Of a DNA stretch of 64,000 nucleotides, positions 22,550 to 32,405 are shown in pieces (positions within the stretch are counted from its first letter, which is position 1; each line of letters opens with the position of its first letter). The translations under genes and the position numbers were made by a program. The stretch covers positions 3,410,001-3,474,000 of the forward strand of contig NZ_JAFBCT010000001.1 of the NCBI RefSeq assembly GCF_016907835.1, in the 5' to 3' direction. This DNA comes from Agromyces cerinus (GTDB lineage: Bacteria > Actinomycetota > Actinomycetes > Actinomycetales > Microbacteriaceae). A model generated the notes under the pieces. That model saw only the letters and a list, made by a program, of their open reading frames with translations, had not been told where the DNA came from and made no database searches.

Positions 22550-22643
22550 TCGCATGTCGTCCGGAGAATCCGTTCTGACGAACCGAAATCAGGCGATTCG
22601 AACCGGGCGATCGGCGCGAAACCTGCACTGATCCGAACGTGGA

Positions 22644-22673
22644 AGAGGGTCGGTCCGAATGGACCGACCCTCT
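22644..22673. terminator. Bidirectional hairpin terminator between parB and ddl
   Basis: A 13-bp perfect stem (AGAGGGTCGGTCC with its complement) around the loop GAAT lies between the convergent parB and ligase genes. A short T-containing run follows on the plus strand. Confidence 0.8.
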
Positions 22674-22687
22674 CTCACGTTGCGACG

Positions 22688-23647
22688 TCAGTTGGAGCGA
22701 GCGCGTGCCGCCTCCACGAGTGCACCGTAGATCGCGGCGGCACTCGAGCCCGAGGCGTCGATGGCGAGCGGCACGAGTGAGGTCTCGGTGAGACCGGGGA
22801 TGACGTTCGCCTCGAGGAACCAGGGGCGGCCGCTGTCATCGACGATGAAGTCGACGCGCGACAGATCGCGGAGCCCGAGCGTGTGGTGTGCGAGCACGGC
22901 AGCTTCCGACACCGCCGTCACTGCTGCGTCGCCGAGTCGTGATGGTGCGTAGAACGTCGTCTCCCCCGCGTTGTACCGGGCCTGGAAACTGTAGACACCT
23001 GCGGTGGGTTCGATCTCGACCGCAGGCAGGGCGCGCGGGCCGTCGCCGGTGTCGACGACCGCGACCGCGATCTCCGTGCCGTGGATGCGGCGCTCGACAA
23101 CGGCGACGTCGTCGTAGGTGAAGGCTTCGACCATCGCGCGCGGCAGGTCGTTCGTGTCTTCGACGATCGTGACGCCTTGAGCCGAACCGCCGGACGCCGG
23201 CTTGACGACGAGGTCGCCCTCGAGTGCCGAACGGACGACCTTCAGCACGCTCGATGCTCCGAGCTCCCTGAAGGCCTCGTGGGAGAGCACGATCGACTCG
23301 GGAACGGCAACGCCGGCGGCGGCGAGCAGCGAGCTCGCAATGGGCTTCGACCAGGCACGGCGCGACGCCGCACCGGACGAACCGACAGTCGGCACACCGA
23401 TCGCGGCGAGCAGTTCGAGGAGCGAACCGTCTTCACCACTGGATCCATGCAGTGCGGGGAATACGACGTCGGGCCGCTCGTTCACGAGGAACGGGAGCAG
23501 GCCGGCGTCGGGATCGCGGAGCACGACGCGGTGACCCGCGGCGATGAGCGCGTCGGCCACTCGGCGCCCTGAACGAAGGGAGACGTCTCGTTCGTGCGAG
23601 ATGCCTCCGGCAAGCACGACGACGTAGAGACCGGAAGAATCGCTCAT
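22688..23647 (-). CDS. D-alanine--D-alanine ligase-like ATP-grasp protein
   Basis: An ATP-grasp ligase of the D-Ala-D-Ala ligase family, which makes the terminal dipeptide of peptidoglycan precursors. Visible motifs are the N-terminal LAGGISHERDVSLRSGRRV, HGSSGEDGSLLELL near residue 75, the ATP-binding VVKPASGGSAQGVTI and the metal-site region FLEANVIPGLTETSLVP. At about 319 residues it is slightly short for Ddl. The ATG at 23647 gives the family-like start MSDSSG; a GTG at 23665 overlapping the aminotransferase stop is possible. It may be a second ddl or act on a related dipeptide, because a main ddl could lie elsewhere. Confidence 0.8.
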   Translation of the reverse strand: MSDSSGLYVVVLAGGISHERDVSLRSGRRVADALIAAGHRVVLRDPDAGLLPFLVNERPDVVFPALHGSSGEDGSLLELLAAIGVPTVGSSGAASRRAWSKPIASSLLAAAGVAVPESIVLSHEAFRELGASSVLKVVRSALEGDLVVKPASGGSAQGVTIVEDTNDLPRAMVEAFTYDDVAVVERRIHGTEIAVAVVDTGDGPRALPAVEIEPTAGVYSFQARYNAGETTFYAPSRLGDAAVTAVSEAAVLAHHTLGLRDLSRVDFIVDDSGRPWFLEANVIPGLTETSLVPLAIDASGSSAAAIYGALVEAARARSN

Positions 23648-23664
23648 GATCAGGTGTTTCTCCA

Positions 23665-24987
23665 CTACTTCAGGTCGGACGGCGGTGCGGAGTCGTAACC
23701 CGCACTCGGTGGCAGTTGGAGCGGACCCGTGCCCGCGAAGGTGTCGAGCAGGTCGAGCTCACCGTTGATCACGGTCGCGAGGCGACGGATGCCGAGCCGG
23801 ATCGCATCGGGCGTCGGATAGCAGAAGGACAGGCGCATGGCATGCCGTCCGCGACCGTCGGCGAAGAATGCCGTGCCGGGCGTATACGCCACGAGCTCCT
23901 TCACTGCGCGCGGCAGCATCTGCTTCGAGTCGAGCACGTCGGGCATCGTGACCCAGACGTAGAACCCACCGTTCGGGTTGGTCCAGTTGAGCTGCGGCAG
24001 GTACTCCCCCAGCGCCTCGATCATCGCGTCCTTCCGCTCGCGGTACACGCCGCGGAAGGTGTCGATCTGCGCGCGCCAATCGGCGGTGGCCAGGTACTCG
24101 GACACCACCATCTGGCTGAACGAGCTCGGCGACAGGATCGCGGACTCCGCCGCGAGGATGAGTTTCTCGCGGATGGCGTGCGGTGCGAGCGCCCATCCGA
24201 CCCGGAACCCGGGCGCGAGCGTCTTCGAGAACGAGCCGAGGTAGATGACGCCCTCGGGGTCGAGCGAGCGCAGGGCATTCGGCGCGGGCTCGTCGAAGTG
24301 CAGCAGACCGTAGGGGTTGTCTTCGAGCACGAGGATCTCGTTCGAGCGGCAGATCTCGAGGATCTCGGGCCGCCGTTCGGCGGAGAGCGTGACGCCGGCC
24401 GGATTGTGGAAGTTCGGGATCGTGTAGAGGAACTTGATGCGACGGCCCTGGCCGCGGAGCGCCGCGATCGTCTGCCGCAGCGCCTCGGGGATCAGCCCGT
24501 GCTCGTCGGTCGCGACGTGGGCGACGTTCGCCTGGTACGAACGGAAGATGCCGAGCGCGCCGACGTAGCTCGGCGACTCGGCGAGGATCACGTCTCCGGG
24601 ATCGATGAAGAGCTTCGCGACGAGGTCGAGCGCCTGCTGCGAGCCGGTCGCCGTCACGACGTTGTCAACGCTGCCGTGGATGCCCTCGATCGCCATCACG
24701 TCGAGGATCTGCTCGCGCAGTTCGGGAATCCCCTGACCAGAGCCGTATTGCAGCGCAACGGCACCGCGTTCGCGCATGACCTTCTCCATCGAGGAGGTGA
24801 TGAGCTCGTGCGGCAGCGCCGAGACGTACGGCATGCCGCCGGCCAGCGAGACGACCTCGGGTCGCGAGGCGACGGCGAACAGGGCTCGGACTTCGGAGGC
24901 GGCCAGCCCGGCGGCTCGCTCGGCGTAATTCGCGTACCAAGGGTCGAGATTGTTGCCGGTCCGCTGGGGGACGCCGTCAGATGTCAC
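23665..24987 (-). CDS. PLP-dependent aminotransferase (class I/II, LysN/MocR-like)
   Basis: A 440-residue fold-type I pyridoxal-phosphate enzyme resembling 2-aminoadipate and other multi-substrate aminotransferases. The cofactor lysine is in YLGSFSKTLAPGFRVGWAL (about residue 255). Other family signs are GSQQALDLVAKLF, YTIPNFHNPAGVTLS and VLEDNPYG. There is no N-terminal GntR domain, so it is an enzyme rather than a MocR regulator. The GTG at 24987 is used. It immediately precedes the ligase gene on the same strand with stop/start overlap, so both may act in amino-acid supply for the cell wall; that is inference. Confidence 0.85.
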   Translation of the reverse strand: MTSDGVPQRTGNNLDPWYANYAERAAGLAASEVRALFAVASRPEVVSLAGGMPYVSALPHELITSSMEKVMRERGAVALQYGSGQGIPELREQILDVMAIEGIHGSVDNVVTATGSQQALDLVAKLFIDPGDVILAESPSYVGALGIFRSYQANVAHVATDEHGLIPEALRQTIAALRGQGRRIKFLYTIPNFHNPAGVTLSAERRPEILEICRSNEILVLEDNPYGLLHFDEPAPNALRSLDPEGVIYLGSFSKTLAPGFRVGWALAPHAIREKLILAAESAILSPSSFSQMVVSEYLATADWRAQIDTFRGVYRERKDAMIEALGEYLPQLNWTNPNGGFYVWVTMPDVLDSKQMLPRAVKELVAYTPGTAFFADGRGRHAMRLSFCYPTPDAIRLGIRRLATVINGELDLLDTFAGTGPLQLPPSAGYDSAPPSDLK

Positions 24988-25104
24988 TGCGCTGCTTCCG
25001 TTCTGTTCAGGGTTTCCATGGTAGTTGCTGGGTTCCGGGCGGTCGTTCGGGGTCGCGCGCCTGCGACATCCGCTCCTTCTGGGTGTCGGGCCCGGAGACG
25101 CGAA

Positions 25105-25134
25105 AGACCCGCCCGGCTTTCGCCGGACGGGTCT
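25105..25134 (-). terminator. Hairpin terminator after trxA
   Basis: AGACCCGCCCGGC and GCCGGACGGGTCT form a 13-bp stem with one mismatch around a TTTC loop, 16 bases after the trxA stop. It separates the trx genes from the aminotransferase transcription unit. Confidence 0.7.
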
Positions 25135-25150
25135 GGAGTTCGACCGCCGA

Positions 25151-25474
25151 CTACGAGATGTAGGCGGCGAGGTCGGCCTCGAGTGCGGGCTTCGGCTTGG
25201 CGCCGATGACGGTCTTGACGACCTCGCCCTTCTCGAAGACCTTGAACGCGGGAATCGCGGTGATCTGGTACTTCATCGCGAGGCCGGGGTTCTCATCGAC
25301 GTTGAGCTTGACGATGTCGAGCTTGTCGGCGTGCTCCGTCGCGATCTGGTCGAGGATCGGGCTGACGGCGCGGCACGGGCCGCACCACTCGGCCCAGAAG
25401 TCCACGAGCACGGCCTTCTCGTTGTTGAGGACCTCCTGCTCGAAGGTGGCCTCGGTCACTGCACGTGCAGTCAT
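25151..25474 (-). CDS. trxA: Thioredoxin
   Basis: A 107-residue thioredoxin that reduces protein disulfides with electrons from thioredoxin reductase. The active site WCGPC is at residues 30-34, with the cis-proline region AIPAFKVF at about 73-80. It lies 74 bases downstream of trxB on the same strand, giving the complete reductase-thioredoxin pair usual near the origin in Actinobacteria. AAGGAG precedes the ATG. Confidence 0.97.
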   Translation of the reverse strand: MTARAVTEATFEQEVLNNEKAVLVDFWAEWCGPCRAVSPILDQIATEHADKLDIVKLNVDENPGLAMKYQITAIPAFKVFEKGEVVKTVIGAKPKPALEADLAAYIS

Positions 25475-25548
25475 TGCGTTCTCCTTTTGGTGGAAATCAG
25501 AAGTTCAGGGAAGAGGAGGGAAGGACTGAGTCCGGGATGCCCCGGGCC

Positions 25549-26532
25549 TCAGTTCACCGCGGCGAACTCGGCCTCGGCGACCGAGAAGTCCGTTCCGGCC
25601 TCAGGCGTTTTTGGGAGCGCTGCGAGGTAGTGCTCGGCGTCGAGTGCTGCGACCGTGCCCGAACCCGCTGCGGTGACCGCCTGGCGGTAGTGCGGGTCGA
25701 TGACGTCACCGGCAGCGAACACGCCGGGGATGTTGGTCTTCGACGTGCGCCCGTCGACGGCGATGGTGCCCTCGCTCGTGAGGTCGAGCTTGCCGTGCAC
25801 GAGGTGCGTGCGCGGGTCGTTGCCGATCGCGACGAAGAGGCCGTCGAGTTCGAGGTCGCGCTCCTCGCCCGTCACGGTGTCGCGCAGGGTGACACCGGTC
25901 ACGGCGGTTTCACCGAGCAGTCGGGCCACCTCTGCGTTCCAGATGAACTCGATCTTCTCGTTGTCGAAGGCGCGCTGCTGCATGATCTTCGACGCCTTGA
26001 GAGTGTCGCGACGGTGGATCACGTAGACCTTGTCGGCGAAGCGGGTGAGGAACGTCGCCTCCTCCATGGCCGAGTCGCCGCCGCCGACGACGGCGATCGT
26101 CTTCTGGCGGAAGAAGAATCCGTCGCACGTCGCGCACCACGACAGCCCGTGGCCCGAGAGCACCTCTTCTTCGGGAAGGCCGAGCTTGCGGTACGCCGAA
26201 CCGGTCGCGTAGATGATCGCGGATGCCTCGTGCTCGTCGCCGTTGCCCAGCTTGACGCGCTTGACCGGGCCGTCGAGTTCGAGCTCGACGACGTCGTCGT
26301 AGACGACCTCGGTGCCGAATCGCTCGGCCTGCTCCTGGAGCTTCGTCATCAGGTCGGGGCCCATGATGCCCTCGGGGAAGCCGGGGAAGTTCTCGACCTC
26401 TGTCGTGTTCATCAGCTCGCCGCCGATCTCGACCGAACTCGCGATGAGCAGTGGTTTCAGCTGCGCGCGAGCGGCGTAGATCGCAGCCGTGAAACCGGCC
26501 GGTCCAGAACCGATGATGATGATGTCGCGCAA
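25549..26532 (-). CDS. trxB: Thioredoxin-disulfide reductase
   Basis: A 327-residue FAD enzyme that passes electrons from NADPH to thioredoxin. The FAD-binding IIIIGSGPAGFTAAIYAA is at the N-terminus, the redox pair is in WCATCDG (about residues 133-139), the NADPH site is VVGGGDSAMEEA, and the second FAD motif is GVFAAGDVIDPHYRQ. The start is TTG at 26532 with GGGAG 6 bases upstream; no better start lies nearby. It is followed by trxA. Confidence 0.96.
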   Translation of the reverse strand: MRDIIIIGSGPAGFTAAIYAARAQLKPLLIASSVEIGGELMNTTEVENFPGFPEGIMGPDLMTKLQEQAERFGTEVVYDDVVELELDGPVKRVKLGNGDEHEASAIIYATGSAYRKLGLPEEEVLSGHGLSWCATCDGFFFRQKTIAVVGGGDSAMEEATFLTRFADKVYVIHRRDTLKASKIMQQRAFDNEKIEFIWNAEVARLLGETAVTGVTLRDTVTGEERDLELDGLFVAIGNDPRTHLVHGKLDLTSEGTIAVDGRTSKTNIPGVFAAGDVIDPHYRQAVTAAGSGTVAALDAEHYLAALPKTPEAGTDFSVAEAEFAAVN

Positions 26533-26661
26533 GCCCGCTCCCGTCGTTGCTGGTGATTCGCAGCATTCAACGAATCGGATGCCACGAGATGCTCAACACA
26601 GTCTAAGCGGCGACTATTCCGCGGGAGCTGCGCGATCCAGCGTGTGACGGATGCCGGGTGC

Positions 26662-28284
26662 TCAGCGGCGCCGGAGCTTGACGATGATCGCCTCCGCGAA
26701 GCCGCGGAACTCGGGCACGCGTGCGAACCAGAGCGTGGCGAAGTAGAGGAGCGACATCGCCGTGCCGATCACGATCATCGACACGATCGCTCCGGCACGC
26801 GTCGCGAGCGCGAAACCGCCTTCGGTGGTTCCGCCGAGCAGCACGAGGATTCCGATGCCGACCGCGACGGGAACGACCGCAGCGGCAAGGTACCGCAGGT
26901 ACGAGGCGAGGACGTGCCGCAGGTCGATGCCGCGCAGCTTGCGCCGCAGGAGCAGTGCCGCGAGCACGAGTTGCGCCGTACCGGCGATCGTCGTCGTGAG
27001 CGCGATCGCGACGGCGATCTGCGAGGTCGGCAGAGTGCCGGCGTAGAGCGCGCCGCCGGTGAAGAGCACGACCTGGAAGAGCGTGAAGAAGAAGGGGGTC
27101 CTGGTGTCGTTGAGCGCGTAGAACGTGCGCTGCACGACGAACAGTGCCGAGAAGCCGATCAACCCGATGAGGTACGCGATCACGATGTTGCCGAACGCGG
27201 CGATGCTCTCCAGATCTCCCAGGCCATAGACCGCGCCGAACGGGTAGGCGACGACCATGATGACCGCAGCGGCGATCACGATGATCGAGCCGATGCCGCG
27301 CAAGGCGCTCGAGAGGTCGGCTCGCACCCGGTCGGTGTCTGCAGCGGCAGCGTGCTCGCTCAGGCGGGTGAAGTAGGCCGTCGCGATCGAGACAGTGATC
27401 ACCGAGTGCGGCAGCATGAAGATGAGCCATGCGTTGTTGAGGGCGGCGACGGACGGATCGCCCGTGTCGGCTGCGTCGCCGCTGACGCCGGTCTCGACGA
27501 TGCCGGCGAACGTCGTGAGCAACAGCATGCCGAAGGTCCAGCCCGCGATCTTCCCGGCGGCGCCGAGGCCCACGCCTCGCCAGCCGAAGTCGGGGCGGAA
27601 CCGCAGGCCGATGCGCTTCCAGAACCAGAAGAGCGTGAAGGCCTGCAGGGCGACTCCGAGCGTCGTGGCACCGGCGAGGAGGGCGATCATGCCGCCCGTC
27701 CACTCGGACGGGGCCCGCGCGCCGGTCGGGTCGGCCCCGAAGATGAACGCGAAGACCAGCATTCCGGCGATGCCGACGAGGTTGTTGATGACCGGCACCC
27801 AGGTGAACGGACCGAACGAGCGACGGGCGTTCAGCACTTCGCCGAGCACGGAGTAGAGCCCGTAGAAGAAGATCTGCGGCAGTGACCAGAAGGCGAACAG
27901 GGTCGCGAGTTGGCGCGTCTCATCGTCGAGCCTCGGACCGTACAGGAGTGTGAGCAGTGGCGCGGCCAGCGTGGCGATGATCGCGACGCCCGCGAGCATC
28001 ACCAGCGCGACGGTGACGAGCTTGTTGATGTACCGTTCACCGCCGTCGGGCGAGCGGCTCGCCCGGACGATCTGCGGAACGAGCACCGCCGACAGCACGC
28101 CGCCGCCGACGATGGCGTAGATGGTGTTCGGCAGTTGCGTCGCGATCGCGAAGGCGTTGGCACCGGAACCGACCATGCCGATCGTGGCGGTCAGCACGAT
28201 CGTCTTCACGAACCCGAGGATGCGGGAGACGATCGTGCCCGAGGCGAGGAAGGCGCTCGCGCGTCCGATACGGTCTTCAGCCAT
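26662..28284 (-). CDS. murJ: Lipid II flippase MurJ
   Basis: A 540-residue polytopic membrane protein of the MurJ/MviN (MOP) family, which moves lipid II across the membrane for peptidoglycan synthesis. About 14 membrane helices can be seen, beginning with SGTIVSRILGFVKTIVLTA. The family motif around residues 50-70 reads LPNTIYAIVGGGVLSAVLVP. The C-terminus is short and basic (RRR), without the kinase-like tail of mycobacterial MviN. The ATG at 28284 overlaps the DUF6049 gene end by 8 bases. Mycobacterial neighbours such as sigM are absent: trxB follows directly. Confidence 0.93.
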   Translation of the reverse strand: MAEDRIGRASAFLASGTIVSRILGFVKTIVLTATIGMVGSGANAFAIATQLPNTIYAIVGGGVLSAVLVPQIVRASRSPDGGERYINKLVTVALVMLAGVAIIATLAAPLLTLLYGPRLDDETRQLATLFAFWSLPQIFFYGLYSVLGEVLNARRSFGPFTWVPVINNLVGIAGMLVFAFIFGADPTGARAPSEWTGGMIALLAGATTLGVALQAFTLFWFWKRIGLRFRPDFGWRGVGLGAAGKIAGWTFGMLLLTTFAGIVETGVSGDAADTGDPSVAALNNAWLIFMLPHSVITVSIATAYFTRLSEHAAAADTDRVRADLSSALRGIGSIIVIAAAVIMVVAYPFGAVYGLGDLESIAAFGNIVIAYLIGLIGFSALFVVQRTFYALNDTRTPFFFTLFQVVLFTGGALYAGTLPTSQIAVAIALTTTIAGTAQLVLAALLLRRKLRGIDLRHVLASYLRYLAAAVVPVAVGIGILVLLGGTTEGGFALATRAGAIVSMIVIGTAMSLLYFATLWFARVPEFRGFAEAIIVKLRRR

Positions 28285-30775
28285 CGCGGCGCTCGTCTCC
28301 CGGTTCGTCGGTCGTGGGTTCGCCTGCAGGCGTCTCGTCGGCGGCCTCGACCGGCGCGCCGGCATCCGCTGCGCCTGAGGTGTCCGTCACCTCAGAGGTG
28401 TCGGCCGCGTCGGACGCATTCGTCTCGGCGACGGCATCCGTCTCGCTCGCTGCAGCGGTCGCGGCGGCCTCGGCCCGCTTCTTGCGGTGGCGACGGATGT
28501 TGCGCCAGATGCCGACGCCGAAGAAGACGACGACGATGGCGCCGAGGATGGCGGCGCCGAGGCCTTCCCAGTCGGCCTGCACGTTGACGGGGATCGAGAC
28601 GGGGCTGCCGACCGGCACGCCCTCGGGTGAGCTCAGTGACACGGTGAGCGTGACTTCGCCGTTGCCGATGCCGGCTGCCACGGGCACCTTCACGGTGCTC
28701 CGCGACTCGGGGTCGACCGTGACGGTGACCTGGTCCTCGACGACCAGGCGGCCGTTCGACGGCGTGACGTCGACGACGACGGTGACGGGGTAGGGCAGCG
28801 CGTTCAGGATCGTCGTGGGCACGCCCGTCTCGGACGACACCACGTTGATGGGGCTGCTGGGGATGATCGAGACCGCATCGAGCGTTCGGCGCTGAGCGAC
28901 GAGCCACTCGCCGACTGCGGCGTCCCAGGCGGGGCGATCGTCGAGCCAGTCGACGTCGAGCAGGGCGAGGACGTCGCGGCGCGTGGGACCCGTGAGCTCA
29001 CGGGGATCGTCGAGCACCGTCGCGAAGGCCGTCAGGTTCGCGTCGGTGCGGACGATGCGACTGACGTTGTCGATGCGCTGGCGGTCTTCGGGTTCGTCGA
29101 CGAGTTCGCGGGCCACCGGAGGGGCTCCGATGGCTTCGGTGAGCGACGCGGCAGCCACGCGCGGGTTGTCAGCGAGTGCGTCGAGGGTGGCGGCGACCCG
29201 TGCCGACTGCGCCCCGGCGCCGCGATCGAGCGTCGCGAGCAACGCGACGGGCTGGTCGCCGCTGCCGTCGAGCAGCGCGAGTTCGGCGCCGAGTTGGCCC
29301 GCCGCAGCGCGCCACTCCGTGTCGCTCAGGGCCTCGGATGCCGCGCGGAGCGGCGGCGTGAGCCGTGCATCTGCCACGACGGCGGTCGAGCCGTCGACGC
29401 TCGAGGCCGAGTTGGCCCACTGCTCGCCGGCAACGACGTTGCCCGGGGCGAGGATCGAAGTCGTCAGCCCCGCGGTGGCGAGGAATGCGAGATCCCCGGC
29501 GGCGACCGTGTCGTCGGCGGGCCAGCCGATGTCGGTTCGGGTATACGGCCACTCGAGGAGTTCCTCGGTCGACGGCACTTCACCCGTCGGCGGTTCGGTC
29601 GGCACCGGAGTGGCGGTCGGGTCGGTGTCGTCGGGCGCCGTCGTGCCGGCTTCGTCGGTGCCGTCGGTTTCATCGGCTTCGTCGCCTCCGGCGTCGGCGC
29701 CTCCCGCGAAGTCCGCCGGATCGAGCTCGTCGGAGAACGACGTCGGAGCGAGCAGAGCGGGCAGGCCGAGCTGCGCCTGCGCCGCGACATCCGCATCTGC
29801 ATACGCGAGAGGGAATATCTCGTTGGGGAGCGCCGCAAGGCGCTCGAGCCATGCGGAGGCGGTGCTCGGCGCGGAGGTGCCGAGCGTGCGGATCGACGCG
29901 ATGATGCGCGGGTCGATGCCGATCGCGACGGGGTGGCCCTCGACGGCGTCGAGCTGGCGGGACAGGAGGCCGGACGGCGAGGTCCATGCGGCGAGGTCGT
30001 CTGCTCCGAGCAGGCCGGTCGCGGATGCCGGCACCGTCACGGGAACCGCGACTGCGATCGCCGTCGGGCCGGTGGTCGGTGCTGCCGTGCTGGCGAAGGC
30101 GTCGGTGGCGGATGCGATGAGCGTGCCGTCGACGTGCAGCTCCACGCCGAGTCCGAGCACCGGTGACCCGTCGATCTCGTCGACGGCAGCCGGCGGCAGC
30201 GTGATCGACACGACCTCGACCGCGCCGGCGGCGATCATCGAGGACTCGACCTCGGCGACCTCGACGCCGTCGATGGCGGTCGCCTCAGTCGCGGCGGCGT
30301 CGGCCGCTGAAGCGTCGGGGCCGGGCGCCTGGGCGAGCCACGCATCGAGCTCGGCCGTGTCGTCGATCTCAGTCGCCGATCGGAAGAGTTGCAGGGCGCC
30401 CGCCGGGATGGGGTCCGCCGTGGCGTTCTCGACCTCGATCTCGAGGCCGATGGGCGCGTCGGGCGCGATGCTCGTCGCCACCGTCGGCGCGACGCGCAGC
30501 ACGACGCCGGAGCCGGAGTCGGAGCGCGACTCGGCCGACGCGGCACGGGTCCCGGTTGTCACCGCCGCCGATGCGCCGGTGACCGCTGCATTCGCAGCGA
30601 GCGGGGCGGATGCCAGCAGCGCGACCGTCGCGGCCGTGGCGATCGCCGAACCGAAGGCCGTGAAGCCGCGTCGGTGGAACCGGTTCGCGTGCGCCGTCGA
30701 CGCGGGCCGCCGGGCGCTCTCCGTCGATTCGACCCGTGAGCACCGGCGGCGCGCAGGGTTCGACTCGGGCACCAT
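28277..30775 (-). CDS. DUF6049 family secreted, membrane-anchored protein
   Basis: An 832-residue protein of the actinobacterial DUF6049 family, which lies between the CCA-adding enzyme gene and murJ. After a basic N-terminus a signal-anchor helix sits at about residues 42-62 (AIATAATVALLASAPLAANA). The long extracytoplasmic part has Ig-like beta segments and a Thr/Pro/Asp-rich linker near 370-400. A C-terminal membrane helix (AILGAIVVVFFGVGIW) is followed by a basic and Ala/Asp-rich cytoplasmic tail. The ATG at 30775 is chosen. Conserved coupling with murJ suggests a part in envelope assembly, but the function is unknown. Confidence 0.85.
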   Translation of the reverse strand: MVPESNPARRRCSRVESTESARRPASTAHANRFHRRGFTAFGSAIATAATVALLASAPLAANAAVTGASAAVTTGTRAASAESRSDSGSGVVLRVAPTVATSIAPDAPIGLEIEVENATADPIPAGALQLFRSATEIDDTAELDAWLAQAPGPDASAADAAATEATAIDGVEVAEVESSMIAAGAVEVVSITLPPAAVDEIDGSPVLGLGVELHVDGTLIASATDAFASTAAPTTGPTAIAVAVPVTVPASATGLLGADDLAAWTSPSGLLSRQLDAVEGHPVAIGIDPRIIASIRTLGTSAPSTASAWLERLAALPNEIFPLAYADADVAAQAQLGLPALLAPTSFSDELDPADFAGGADAGGDEADETDGTDEAGTTAPDDTDPTATPVPTEPPTGEVPSTEELLEWPYTRTDIGWPADDTVAAGDLAFLATAGLTTSILAPGNVVAGEQWANSASSVDGSTAVVADARLTPPLRAASEALSDTEWRAAAGQLGAELALLDGSGDQPVALLATLDRGAGAQSARVAATLDALADNPRVAAASLTEAIGAPPVARELVDEPEDRQRIDNVSRIVRTDANLTAFATVLDDPRELTGPTRRDVLALLDVDWLDDRPAWDAAVGEWLVAQRRTLDAVSIIPSSPINVVSSETGVPTTILNALPYPVTVVVDVTPSNGRLVVEDQVTVTVDPESRSTVKVPVAAGIGNGEVTLTVSLSSPEGVPVGSPVSIPVNVQADWEGLGAAILGAIVVVFFGVGIWRNIRRHRKKRAEAAATAAASETDAVAETNASDAADTSEVTDTSGAADAGAPVEAADETPAGEPTTDEPGDERRDG

Positions 30776-30881
30776 GCTGGCGATTCTACGGCGTGGCACC
30801 CGGGCATCTGCTCGGCATCCACAGGCGCTTCGGGTTGCGTGCGGGCCGAGGCATCCGTCGCGCGGCGCTTAACATAGGGGC

Positions 30882-32312
30882 ATGCAGAGTGTCGCGACAG
30901 CCCTCGACCGGCTGGGCGAGCTGGCGGCTTCGCCGACCGTCTCGCGACTCGCGGCGGCGTTCGAGGCGGCGGGGCACGAGATCGCCCTCGTCGGCGGGCC
31001 GGTGCGCGACGCCTTCCTCGGACGGCCCGTCAACGACCTCGACTTCACGACGGATGCCACGCCCGACGAGATCCTCGCGATCGTCAAGCCCATCGCCGAG
31101 GCCCATTGGGACATCGGCCGCGCCTTCGGCACGATCGGCGCGAAGATCGCCGGCGAGACCGTCGAGATCACGACGTACCGTGCCGACGCCTACGACGGTG
31201 CGTCACGCAAACCCGAGGTCGTGTTCGGCTCGAGCCTCGAAGACGACCTCACCCGACGCGACTTCACGGTCAACGCCCTCGCGCTGCGCCTGCCGAAGCT
31301 CGAACTCGTCGACCCGTCGGGCGGCGTGGAGGACCTCGTGGCACAGGTGCTGCGCACCCCGGCCGCCCCCGAGCAGTCGTTCGGCGACGACCCGCTGCGG
31401 ATGCTGCGCGCCGCGCGCTTCGCCGCCCAGCTCGGCTTCACGGTCGAGCCGGCCACAGAGCAGGCGATGACCGACCTCGCCGCCGAGATCGACCGCATCT
31501 CGGCCGAGCGCGTGCGCGACGAGCTGACGAAGCTGCTCCTGTCGCGGACCCCGCGCAGCGGCATCCGACTGCTCGTCGAATCGGGCCTCGCCGAACGCGT
31601 GCTGCCCGAGCTGCCCGCGCTCTCGCTCGAGCGCGACGAGCACCACCGCCACAAGGACGTCTACGAGCACAGCCTCACCGTGCTCGACCAGGCGATCGAC
31701 TACGAGATCGAGCGCGGCGTGCTCGACTCCCCCGACCTCATCGTGCGCCTCGCGGCGCTGCTGCACGACATCGGCAAGCCCGCCACCCGGCGCTTCGAGG
31801 CGGGCGGTGCCGTCAGCTTCCACCACCACGACGTCGTCGGCGCCAAGCTCGCCCGCAAGCGCCTGCGCGCCCTGCGCTTCGACAACGACACGATCGCCGC
31901 GGTCTCGCGGCTCATCGAGCTGCACCTGCGGTTCTTCGGGTACACGGATGGCGCGTGGAGCGACTCGGCCGTGCGCCGCTACGTGCGCGACGCCGGCGAC
32001 CAGCTCGAGCGGCTCCACATCCTCGCCCGTGCCGACGTCACGACCCGCAATCGGCGCAAGGCCGACCAGCTCGCCTTCGCCTACGACGACCTCGAGGAGC
32101 GCATCGCCGTGCTCGCCGAGGAGGAGGAACTCGCCGCGGTGCGCCCCGAGCTCGACGGCGCCGACATCATGCGGCTGCTCGGCGTCGCGCCCGGCCCCGT
32201 CGTCGGCGAGGCCTACCGGTACCTGCTCGAGGTGCGCCTCGACGAGGGCCCCATCGGCCCGGATGCCGCGACTGAGCGACTGCTCGCCTGGTGGGCGTCG
32301 CGCGACGCCTGA
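30882..32312 (+). CDS. cca: CCA tRNA nucleotidyltransferase
   Basis: Adds or repairs the 3' CCA of tRNAs; this matters here because the two tRNAs in the window do not encode CCA. The 476-residue protein has the class II nucleotidyltransferase motif LVGGPVRDAFLG with LDFTTDATPDEI (about residues 38-65), the RRDFTVNAL motif near 130, and a C-terminal HD domain with LAALLHDIGKPATRR near 290. The gene is divergent from the DUF6049 gene, with 106 bases between. The presence of an HD domain suggests phosphohydrolase activity. Confidence 0.95.
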   Translation: MQSVATALDRLGELAASPTVSRLAAAFEAAGHEIALVGGPVRDAFLGRPVNDLDFTTDATPDEILAIVKPIAEAHWDIGRAFGTIGAKIAGETVEITTYRADAYDGASRKPEVVFGSSLEDDLTRRDFTVNALALRLPKLELVDPSGGVEDLVAQVLRTPAAPEQSFGDDPLRMLRAARFAAQLGFTVEPATEQAMTDLAAEIDRISAERVRDELTKLLLSRTPRSGIRLLVESGLAERVLPELPALSLERDEHHRHKDVYEHSLTVLDQAIDYEIERGVLDSPDLIVRLAALLHDIGKPATRRFEAGGAVSFHHHDVVGAKLARKRLRALRFDNDTIAAVSRLIELHLRFFGYTDGAWSDSAVRRYVRDAGDQLERLHILARADVTTRNRRKADQLAFAYDDLEERIAVLAEEEELAAVRPELDGADIMRLLGVAPGPVVGEAYRYLLEVRLDEGPIGPDAATERLLAWWASRDA

Positions 32313-32405
32313 CGCCGGGTTTGTGCACAGGCGCGCGGAGCGGGAATCCGGAGTCGTTATGATCGGCGCGGACGACACCGCACCGACCTCCGGGGGAACA
32401 CACGC